In this document: positions 1 to 5,510 of the stretch, one piece after another | Numbering within the stretch: position 1 is the first letter of the stretch | Layout: every line of letters starts with the position of its first letter | From: Candidatus Sabulitectum sp. | Lineage (GTDB): Bacteria; Fermentibacterota; Fermentibacteria; Fermentibacterales; JCC-6 | Direction of reading: 5' to 3' | DNA length: 5,669 bases | Assembly (NCBI GenBank): GCA_023136985.1 | Contig: JAGLQD010000595.1 | Coordinates: 1-5,669 of the forward strand | Position numbers and translations under genes: made by a program | The notes under the pieces: generated by a model | Database searches by the model: none | Told to the model about the DNA's origin: nothing | What the model saw: only the letters and a program-made list of their open reading frames with translations

Positions 1-703
1 AATTAACTGTTCTTCTAAGCATTGCTACAGCGTTAACTATCTCTTTCCAGCTTCTACCGTAATGGAAAGAACCGGCAACACCTATGATCAAATGGTCACT
101 TTTTACCGTTGGCCTCTCTGCTCTTTCCAGGAAATCCGGAAGAAAGCCCATTCTGATCACTTGCTTGTCAGGTGCCAGCTTTTCTATCTTCTGCTTTGCG
201 GTATCACTCAGTACTGCTATAATTCTGCTCGAAGAGATCAGTTTTCCAGCAAGAGGGTTATTCCTCAACCGTTCATCGTATTCTGAAAAGCTCTTTGCTT
301 TCTTGCCCATTCTCTTAAGAAACGCTTCTGATCGATCTCCGTAATCATGTAACGCGTGATCATTATAGCTTGCCCAGTTGCTGGAGCTGTGTGCCTGGTC
401 TCTAAGAACATGATGCATATTTGTTTCATGGAACAGACTGGTACCACCGTATTCCAGCAACACTTCAATGACCTCACGACAGTGGGGGGAATTGCCGATC
501 TGATATATCACCGGGACATTGAAATCACCGGATTTCAACTCTGAAATGGGAATACAGTGACAACCCTTAACGGGATTTGCGAAAGAAGGGTAAGCCAAAG
601 TCCACTCTACTATTTCTTTTGTGAGAAATACTATTCTTTTCGCGTAGTCTGCAAGGCCTGTTGGCTGTGGAGGAAATGGAGTAACCAGCATAGCTCTAAT
701 CAT
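1..703 (-). CDS. GT4-type glycosyltransferase, N-terminal 234 residues (runs off the left edge)
   Basis: This is a retaining GT-B sugar transferase of the GT4 type, expected to move a sugar from a nucleotide donor onto a growing glycan at the cytoplasmic face of the membrane. The frame is open from ATG 703 to base 1 with no stop. Residues 9-20 read PFPPQPTGLADY, the glycine-rich N-terminal loop usual for GT4. Residues 67-74 (YQIGNSPH), followed by FHET at 91-94 and HH at 97-98, match the 'YQLGN..H ... LHD..LHH' pattern of many bacterial GT4 enzymes. Residues 160-168 and 182-187 fit the link into the second Rossmann domain, which begins near HLIIGVAGSFHYGRSW (204-219). The donor-binding E-x7-E region lies outside the window. 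The start overlaps the stop of the GT2 gene (ATGA), with GGAAGGG 9 bases upstream, so the two are probably co-translated. The family call is firm; donor and acceptor are unknown. Confidence 0.88.
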   Translation of the reverse strand, partial: MIRAMLVTPFPPQPTGLADYAKRIVFLTKEIVEWTLAYPSFANPVKGCHCIPISELKSGDFNVPVIYQIGNSPHCREVIEVLLEYGGTSLFHETNMHHVLRDQAHSSSNWASYNDHALHDYGDRSEAFLKRMGKKAKSFSEYDERLRNNPLAGKLISSSRIIAVLSDTAKQKIEKLAPDKQVIRMGFLPDFLERAERPTVKSDHLIIGVAGSFHYGRSWKEIVNAVAMLRRTVN

Positions 704-1440
704 CTTTCGATGCCCTTCCAGCTTCTGATCCGGAAGGCCAGCAACTGCTGAAACATCTCAAAAATAGCACCAAATTTAACCAGCGCGATAAATCCGTTTC
801 TTGTACTCTCGAAAGAAACGGTACCTGCCCGTCTTTCGTAGTGGCTCACCGGTACCTGCACAACCCTGTATCCCATATCTCTTGCCAGAGTGAGTATTTC
901 AAAATCGATAACACCGCAAGTGGATTCAGGTTTAATTTCATTAAAGATAGTAGCTCTATAGAGTTTAAAAGATGCATCAACATCTTTAAAGCCCCTGAGA
1001 AAAAGCATCATCGTCAGTGTAGTCCAAAGCAGCGAATATCCAAGACGCATTCCAGGATCTTTCCTGTTGCGCCTGAATGCTGATACAATATCAGCGTCTT
1101 CTCGACGCTCCCAGACAAGATCAAGCTCTTCCAGGTCAAACTGACCGTCACAATCCGTGTAAAAGATCCATTCCTTAGTGGATTGCTCAATGCCGGTTCG
1201 AACTGCACTTCCAAAACCTGAATTTTTTGCGTGTGAGACAAGTCTGATCCTTGAATCCTCTTTAGACATCGCAACGGTAAGATCAGCTGTTGAATCTGTA
1301 GATCCATCATCCACAACGATGATCTCCCAGTTGTTTCCTGCTGTCCTTTGAAGAACTTCCCGAGCACTGGAAACCATGAACTCTACATTTTCTTCCTCAT
1401 TGTATGCGGGAAAGAACAGGCTTATTCCTTCATTTGTAAT
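700..1440 (-). CDS. GT2-family glycosyltransferase, DPM1/GtrB-like, with an anomalous start
   Basis: This is an inverting GT-A glycosyltransferase of the kind that transfers a sugar from a nucleotide donor to a polyprenyl phosphate or glycan acceptor. Numbering from ATT 1440 gives 246 residues. SLFFPAYNEEENVE (7-20) is the first nucleotide-binding strand and loop, IIVVDDGSTDST (40-51) holds the UDP-binding aspartates, and YTDCDGQF (94-101) is the metal-binding DxD. VDASFKLYR (154-162) is the usual 'D..c.fKlyrr' block. No C-terminal pair of membrane helices is evident, so it resembles soluble DPM1-like forms. The first in-frame ATG is at 1377 (225 residues), but that start would delete the conserved PAYNEEEN segment. 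Between the in-frame stop at 1504-1506 and 1377 there is no ATG, GTG or TTG. Either ATT 1440 is the start, 5 bases after AGGGGGG, or a base is missing after ATG 1433. The stop overlaps the GT4 start. Family is confident; substrate is unknown. Confidence 0.88.
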   Translation of the reverse strand: MTNEGISLFFPAYNEEENVEFMVSSAREVLQRTAGNNWEIIVVDDGSTDSTADLTVAMSKEDSRIRLVSHAKNSGFGSAVRTGIEQSTKEWIFYTDCDGQFDLEELDLVWERREDADIVSAFRRNRKDPGMRLGYSLLWTTLTMMLFLRGFKDVDASFKLYRATIFNEIKPESTCGVIDFEILTLARDMGYRVVQVPVSHYERRAGTVSFESTRNGFIALVKFGAIFEMFQQLLAFRIRSWKGIER

Positions 1441-1445
1441 TTGGA

Positions 1446-1452
1446 CCCCCCT
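1446..1452 (-). promoter_or_regulatory. Shine-Dalgarno sequence of the GT2 gene
   Basis: AGGGGGG on the minus strand lies 5 bases before the in-frame ATT at 1440 and 12 bases before the out-of-frame ATG at 1433. Its position supports initiation well upstream of the ATG at 1377. The spacing favours ATT, while codon identity favours ATG. Confidence 0.55.
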
Positions 1453-1481
1453 GGAAAGTGAAAGCTTTACCTTAATGGGGA

Positions 1482-1509
1482 ATATTAGCCTAAAAGTATT
1501 TTTCTACAA
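1482..1509 (-). promoter_or_regulatory. Candidate sigma70-type promoter for GT2-GT4
   Basis: On the minus strand TTGTAG (1509-1504) and TAATAT (1487-1482) are separated by 16 bases in an AT-rich stretch. They lie about 30 bases upstream of the AGGGGGG ribosome-binding site. The -10 box is good and the -35 box is partial. It could add transcription to the read-through from the unknown gene upstream. This is inferred from pattern only. Confidence 0.35.
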
Positions 1510-1512
1510 CAG

Positions 1513-1538
1513 AACAGTGACTTCAGGAAGCTACTGTT
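1513..1538 (-). terminator. Hairpin at the 3' end of the unknown gene, possible attenuator or weak terminator
   Basis: The minus strand has arms AACAGT and ACTGTT outside CTTC and GAAG. As RNA this gives roughly an 11-pair stem with one A-C mismatch and one G-U pair, closed by a CCUG loop. It overlaps the stop codon of the 127-residue gene. The bases after it (CTGTTGTAG) are not a proper U-tract, so a strong intrinsic terminator is unlikely. A processing site, partial terminator or mRNA-stabilising hairpin fits as well. Confidence 0.3.
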
Positions 1539-1906
1539 TGCAGGACACTAATGGTTGCTGTGCTCTTTACCGCTTCGACCATATCAAGTTCAAGTAGCTT
1601 CCTCATTTCCCTGAGCACTCCATTTTCCCTCAATCTTACTGCATCAGCTGTCTCGGTTGCCTTAATGAACATACATCCTTCAATTCTGGCTCTGTTGCAG
1701 TTCTCGATTCTGAACAAAACCGGTTTAGTCATGCCTTGCCCTTTTAGATAGAACATGCCTGACTCCAGAATGACCATAGCTGCTCTTGAACTTGTATCCA
1801 GGACAATTGCCGTTGTTTTTTTTCCATTTCTTTCTTCGACTGCACCCCAAACCGCATCTGCCTCGTGATCCCCTTTTTCCGTCTGAACAGACCATCTGTT
1901 TCTCAT
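1523..1906 (-). CDS. Unrecognised 127-residue protein
   Basis: I do not recognise this protein. The reading frame is convincing because ATG 1906 follows a near-perfect Shine-Dalgarno (GGAGGTGA, 1919-1912) at 5 bases, and a good promoter stands directly upstream. The frame stays open further upstream to a GTG at 1957, but that extension would run through the promoter. There is no signal peptide or membrane segment, so it is probably cytoplasmic. Residues 31-82 look rich in beta strands (TTAIVLDTS, AAMVILESGMFYLKG, KPVLFRIENC, ARIEGCMFIKA). Residues 83-115 look helical and highly charged (DAVRLRENGVLREMRKLLEL), and the end (TATISVLQTV) could be a last strand. Two cysteines sit at 70 and 78. It comes first in the unit ahead of GT2 and GT4, separated from GT2 by about 80 bases. 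A regulatory or accessory role is possible, but nothing in the sequence fixes it. Confidence 0.75.
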   Translation of the reverse strand: MRNRWSVQTEKGDHEADAVWGAVEERNGKKTTAIVLDTSSRAAMVILESGMFYLKGQGMTKPVLFRIENCNRARIEGCMFIKATETADAVRLRENGVLREMRKLLELDMVEAVKSTATISVLQTVAS

Positions 1907-1911
1907 TTTCG

Positions 1912-1919
1912 TCACCTCC
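1912..1919 (-). promoter_or_regulatory. Strong Shine-Dalgarno deciding the start of the unknown gene
   Basis: GGAGGTGA on the minus strand ends 5 bases before ATG 1906. It selects this ATG over the in-frame GTG at 1957. Confidence 0.75.
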
Positions 1920-1925
1920 GCTCTT

Positions 1926-1954
1926 ACTATACTGAAATTCAGGTCAGATGTAAA
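1926..1954 (-). promoter_or_regulatory. Sigma70-type promoter of the unknown gene
   Basis: On the minus strand TTTACA (1954-1949) and TATAGT (1931-1926) are separated by exactly 17 bases. Both hexamers are close to the consensus TTGACA and TATAAT. Transcription would be expected to begin around 1922-1919, which gives an unusually short leader that barely includes the Shine-Dalgarno. The -35 box lies inside the dyad at 1950-1965. Confidence 0.6.
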
Positions 1955-1965
1955 CACCTGTTTAC
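1950..1965. promoter_or_regulatory. Perfect 16-base dyad, putative operator
   Basis: The plus strand reads GTAAACACCTGTTTAC: two 7-base arms, GTAAACA and TGTTTAC, around a 2-base centre. It overlaps the -35 box of the unknown gene's promoter, so a dimeric helix-turn-helix protein bound here would be expected to block RNA polymerase. The size and symmetry suit such an operator. The regulator is not identifiable from this window. Confidence 0.5.
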
Positions 1966-2036
1966 CTACTGGCTATAAAGCGTCGAGTCTTATGGTTACG
2001 ACCTTTATATACTGAATTATTTCTTCTGGAGAAGGA

Positions 2037-4589
2037 TCAGGTGTCCAATTTATCTCTAAGGAGATAGATGAGTTCAAGAGCTCTCCGCGGGGTGAGACTG
2101 TCAGGCTCCATCTTTCTTATCTCTTCAAGAACCGGATGCTCAGGATTTGCCAGAGGTAGTGTCATCTGACCAGTCTGATCCCTGCTGCTTGATGGAAGAA
2201 GGTGTTTCCCGGATTCCAGATCCTGAAGAACTCTTCTGGCTCTTGCCAGAACAGATGCAGGCACACCTGCCATTGCTGCAACATGAATTCCATATGATCT
2301 GTCAGCAGAACCTTCTTCCACTCTGTACAGAAAAGCAATCCTGTTTCCAGTTTCCCTGACGATTACATTCGCATTGGAACACAGGGGCAGTCTGGACGCA
2401 AGAGAGGTTAGTTCATGGTAATGAGTGGCAAAAAGAACAAGAGGTCTGTGCTCTATGTTGTCATGAAGGTACTCAAGCATAGCCCACGCTATTGAAAGAC
2501 CATCATAGGTGCTGGTGCCTCTTCCCACTTCATCAAGAACAGCCATGCTGAATTCAGTACTTCCATTGAGCAGAGCAGCGGCCTCAGTCATCTCTACGAG
2601 AAATGTGGACTGTCCCCTGGTTAAACGGTCTCCTGAGCCAATTCTTGTATAGATCCTGTCCACAGGACTGAATTTCATTGACTCCGCTGGTACAAATGAT
2701 CCACTCTGAGCCAAAAGCACCAAAAGAGCAGCCTGTCTCAGGTAGGTGGATTTTCCCGCCATGTTGGGGCCTGTAACCAGAAGAATTCTTTTTTCTCTGT
2801 TTAGAATGATATCATTGGGAACACACTCTCCAACAGGCAGCAGATCCTCAAGCACAGGATGCCTCCCAGCAACGATCTCCAGCATTGGATCAATAGAGAG
2901 TTCAGGTTTTACCCATCCCTTTTCAGCTGCGATGTTTGCAAGGGAGCAGAGAACATCCAACCGCGATAAAGTGCGTCCTGCACTCTTAACACGGCCCACC
3001 GATGAAGCGATCCTGTGCAGAAGCTCACTGAATATCTCTGTTTCAAGAACTGCGATATTCTCATCTGCATTTAAGATCTTTTCTTCCATCTCCTTCAATT
3101 CCGGAGTAATGAACCGTTCACCGCCCACAAGGGTCTGCTTTCTGATAAAGTAATCCGGTACCAGATGCTTGAAAGAATTTGATACTGACAGGTAATAGCC
3201 GAATACCCTGTTGTACCCCACGGTGAGCTTTGCAATACCGGTGCTCTCTCTTTCCCGCTCCAGCATCTTATCCATCCACAGCCTGCCACCGTTCTTGACT
3301 TCTCTAAGTCCATCTAGTTCTGAAGAGAATCCTTTTCTGATGTATCCACCATCAGATGCCCTGGCCGGAGGGTCGTCTGAAAGAGTCCTGTCTATGAGCT
3401 CTGCAATATCCTCGAGAGCATCCATCTGTGATACTTCTTCGAGAATTGAGGAACCAGTATCAGAAAGCATTTCTTTGATTCCGGGGATAAGAAATGCAGT
3501 CTGCTGAATTGATCTCAGATCCCTTGGCGAGGCTCTAAGAGTTCCAAGTTTGCCTCCCTGACGCTCCAGATCTGTTGCCTTCTCAAGAATTCCTCTTACT
3601 TGAAGATGTTTCCCTTCTGCAATCAGCTCTTCAACGGCCATGTGCCTTTTCTGTATGACAATTGGATCCATTGGTGGAGAAATCAGCCACTGCCTCCAGA
3701 GACGGCCGCCGCCGGCGGTCTCTGTTCTGTCAGTTCTGTCTGCAAGAATAGCATTTTCCTCCCCTGGAGGTGAGTCTACTATCCCCAGAGCTCTCGAGCT
3801 TGATCTGTGAATAACCAGGGAATCACTCTGCCTGTAAACACCTCTGAAATCAAGGTGCGAAACAGTGGACCTCTTTGTGTGATCGATGTATGAAAGAAGT
3901 GCGCCGAAGGCTGAAAGAAGAACAGGACTGTCTGCAATGCCGAAACCCTGAGCTGAAGCTTTGCCGAATGTGTGACTGATCTCTCTTTCACCGGACTGCG
4001 GATCGAATTTCCAGCCCTCCAGTACCGTGACCTCGCAATTGTCAGGAACAGCTACAGGAGTATCTTCGGAGAGCAGGACTTCTCTTGGTGCCTGCCTTGC
4101 AAGCTCTGCTGCGAGCTGAGAAGATTCTAATTCTGTTGCGTGAATGTCACCTGTGGACACATCACAGAGCACAAGTGCAGATCTCCCATCAGCCACGAAA
4201 ACTGAAGCCAGAAGAGCGGTTGTGCGCTCATCAAGAGCAGACCCGCTTACAAGGGTCCCAGGGGTAACGATCTCAACCACATCTCTCTTTACAAGCCCTT
4301 TGGCTTTTTTGGGATCTTCAGTCTGCTCACAGACAGCAACCCGACAGCCTGCGCGGATAAGCTTTGTTAGGTATCCATCAAGAGCATGGTACGGGAACCC
4401 GGCTAAAGGAATACCCTGGCCGGTTTCTTTGTTCTTCTGTCTTGAAGTAAGTGTTATTCCCAGAATAGATGCAACTGTTTTTGCGTCATCAAGAAAGGTT
4501 TCATAAAAATCACCCATACGAAACAGCAGCACCGAATCAGGATGATCTCTCTTCATCTTCATGTACTGCTTCATCATGGGGCTGTTCAT
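2037..4589 (-). CDS. mutS: DNA mismatch repair protein MutS
   Basis: MutS finds mispaired or looped bases and, using ATP, recruits MutL to start repair. From ATG 4589 it is 850 residues, the normal length for MutS1. FRMGDFYE (23-30) carries the mismatch-wedging Phe28 and Glu30. The connector, lever and clamp domains occupy roughly 105-560. The ATPase has GPNMAGKST (607-615, Walker A), SGDRLTRGQSTF (652-663), LDEVGRGTSTYDG (685-697, Walker B and signature) and THYHEL (722-727). QMTLP (808-812) resembles the beta-clamp-binding peptide, and the last 30 residues (LTPRRALELIYLLRDKL) match the C-terminal oligomerisation helices, so the protein is complete. The lever signature normally like 'D..TRRNLE' reads HRSSSRALG (261-269). 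ATG 4589 overlaps the GT9 stop (ATGA). GTG 4601 is an alternative with AGGAGG 4 bases upstream and would add four residues. Function is near certain; the exact start is open. Confidence 0.97.
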   Translation of the reverse strand: MNSPMMKQYMKMKRDHPDSVLLFRMGDFYETFLDDAKTVASILGITLTSRQKNKETGQGIPLAGFPYHALDGYLTKLIRAGCRVAVCEQTEDPKKAKGLVKRDVVEIVTPGTLVSGSALDERTTALLASVFVADGRSALVLCDVSTGDIHATELESSQLAAELARQAPREVLLSEDTPVAVPDNCEVTVLEGWKFDPQSGEREISHTFGKASAQGFGIADSPVLLSAFGALLSYIDHTKRSTVSHLDFRGVYRQSDSLVIHRSSSRALGIVDSPPGEENAILADRTDRTETAGGGRLWRQWLISPPMDPIVIQKRHMAVEELIAEGKHLQVRGILEKATDLERQGGKLGTLRASPRDLRSIQQTAFLIPGIKEMLSDTGSSILEEVSQMDALEDIAELIDRTLSDDPPARASDGGYIRKGFSSELDGLREVKNGGRLWMDKMLERERESTGIAKLTVGYNRVFGYYLSVSNSFKHLVPDYFIRKQTLVGGERFITPELKEMEEKILNADENIAVLETEIFSELLHRIASSVGRVKSAGRTLSRLDVLCSLANIAAEKGWVKPELSIDPMLEIVAGRHPVLEDLLPVGECVPNDIILNREKRILLVTGPNMAGKSTYLRQAALLVLLAQSGSFVPAESMKFSPVDRIYTRIGSGDRLTRGQSTFLVEMTEAAALLNGSTEFSMAVLDEVGRGTSTYDGLSIAWAMLEYLHDNIEHRPLVLFATHYHELTSLASRLPLCSNANVIVRETGNRIAFLYRVEEGSADRSYGIHVAAMAGVPASVLARARRVLQDLESGKHLLPSSSRDQTGQMTLPLANPEHPVLEEIRKMEPDSLTPRRALELIYLLRDKLDT

Positions 4590-5509
4590 GGAAGCAGACA
4601 CATTGCCTCCTGAAAAACATCTCTGGGAACAATCATTCTTCTGCACTGCTCAGAGCCTGTTGCACACTTTTTCCCACCATGTCTATGGCATGGTCTGCAG
4701 GGAATTGGATCAACCATAAAAGCACCTTTGAAATCATTCGGCCAAAACCCGAGAGCAGGCGAAGTTGATGTAAAGATGACCTGTACAGGAACTCCAAGAG
4801 CCATTGCAATATGCGCAGGTCCTGAATCCGGTGATATCAGCAGGTCAAGTCTCTCGACTCTGCTTATCAGCTGTGATATTCCCCCTTCTCCTGCAATGGT
4901 TCTGACATCACGATATCCGCACTGCTCCACTATGTGTTCTGCAAGAGAACTGTCCTCTGAATCGCCCATTATAAGCACTTGAGCTCCTTCAATATCGGCA
5001 AAAAGACGAGCCAGCTCAGTTATAACACCTGCTGGGACCGCTTTCATGGGCCATCTTCCTCCAGCTACAATACCCACGGTAAATCTACCCTGCACAGGGG
5101 TTGCATGTCTGGTAAGAACTGGAGAAGGGTCGCCCCCGGGTGACCATGTTTTCAGGTATTCCTCTGCACGCCATGGAAGCAGGATTCCTGCACCAAGCAA
5201 AACCTTTCTTCTCAACCTTCTGCTGAAATGAAATCTTTTTACATTTCTTCCGGCAAAAGCAAGTCTCGTGGTAAGATTGTTCTGCAGATCAACAACAGTG
5301 GAAAAATTCCGGGAAATTCTTCTGAGTTCTTTCCAGTTCCCCGATAGAGGAATCGATTCTATGTTACCGGGAATTCTTTTTACAATTGGTTCGTACAGTG
5401 CACGAGAGGCAAAACTGACCTTCCCGCTCTGTGACATTGCCACGGCAGTACCGGAAGCCAGAACCACATCTCCCAGAGAATGAAGCCTTACAAGAAGATT
5501 ATTTGACAT
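4586..5509 (-). CDS. GT9 glycosyltransferase, ADP-heptose:LPS heptosyltransferase-like
   Basis: This is a GT-B enzyme of family 9, which typically adds heptose from an ADP-activated donor to the lipopolysaccharide inner core at the cytoplasmic membrane face. From ATG 5509 it has 307 residues, slightly short for the family. LLVRLHSLGDVVLAS (5-19) is the N-terminal family motif with the conserved catalytic-site Asp14. VGIVAGGRWPMKAVP (145-159) starts the C-terminal domain and resembles the usual 'G..W..K.wp' donor-site block. LLISPDSGPAHIAMALGVPV (223-242) followed by GFWP is the hallmark GT9 motif. Cysteines 271, 274, 282 and 289 form the CxxC-C-C tail found in many GT9 proteins. The frame is open to ATG 5596, but that region belongs to the exporter gene. 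ATG 5509 sits one base after the exporter stop, with GGAAG 13 bases upstream. It could transfer a sugar other than heptose. Confidence 0.92.
   Translation of the reverse strand: MSNNLLVRLHSLGDVVLASGTAVAMSQSGKVSFASRALYEPIVKRIPGNIESIPLSGNWKELRRISRNFSTVVDLQNNLTTRLAFAGRNVKRFHFSRRLRRKVLLGAGILLPWRAEEYLKTWSPGGDPSPVLTRHATPVQGRFTVGIVAGGRWPMKAVPAGVITELARLFADIEGAQVLIMGDSEDSSLAEHIVEQCGYRDVRTIAGEGGISQLISRVERLDLLISPDSGPAHIAMALGVPVQVIFTSTSPALGFWPNDFKGAFMVDPIPCRPCHRHGGKKCATGSEQCRRMIVPRDVFQEAMCLLP
4606..4611 (-). promoter_or_regulatory. Shine-Dalgarno of mutS, bearing on its start codon
   Basis: A perfect AGGAGG lies inside the 3' end of the GT9 gene on the minus strand. It is 4 bases from GTG 4601 and 16 bases from ATG 4589. 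The distance favours GTG, while codon strength and the ATGA overlap favour ATG. Ribosomes finishing GT9 could re-initiate at either. Confidence 0.5.
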
Positions 5510-5510
5510 T

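Noticed and set aside
265..477. 70-codon minus-strand frame
   Set aside because: It is an alternate frame within the GT4 gene, whose own frame is open across the whole region and carries recognisable motifs.
1014..1367. 117-codon minus-strand frame inside the GT2 gene
   Set aside because: It is an alternate frame of GT2. The overlapping frame carries all the GT2 motifs, and this one has none.
1446..1451. Six-G tract as a phase-variation switch for GT2
   Set aside because: It is short and lies upstream of both possible start codons, so slippage would change only ribosome-binding spacing, not frame.
1981..2002. Inverted repeat GTCG...CGAC in the gap after mutS
   Set aside because: The arms are only 4 bases around a 13-base loop, which is expected by chance.
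2023..2034. Small hairpin (CTTCT/AGAAG) just after the mutS stop as a terminator
   Set aside because: The stem is only 4-5 pairs, the loop is tiny, and no U-tract follows on the minus strand.
2746..3153. 135-codon open frame on the plus strand
   Set aside because: It lies entirely antisense to the mutS ATPase and clamp regions, has no ribosome-binding context and resembles no protein. Other long plus-strand frames (such as 4144-4506, 4469-4768 and 84-344) are likewise antisense shadows of real genes.
3709..3718. GC-rich palindrome CCGCCGGCGG
   Set aside because: It lies inside mutS where it encodes a conserved glycine-rich turn (AGGGR), so coding constraint explains it.
3721..3743. Short tandem repeat (GACAGAAC twice)
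   Set aside because: It encodes DRTDRTE in a normally aligning part of MutS. It is two copies only, with no sign of a larger array.
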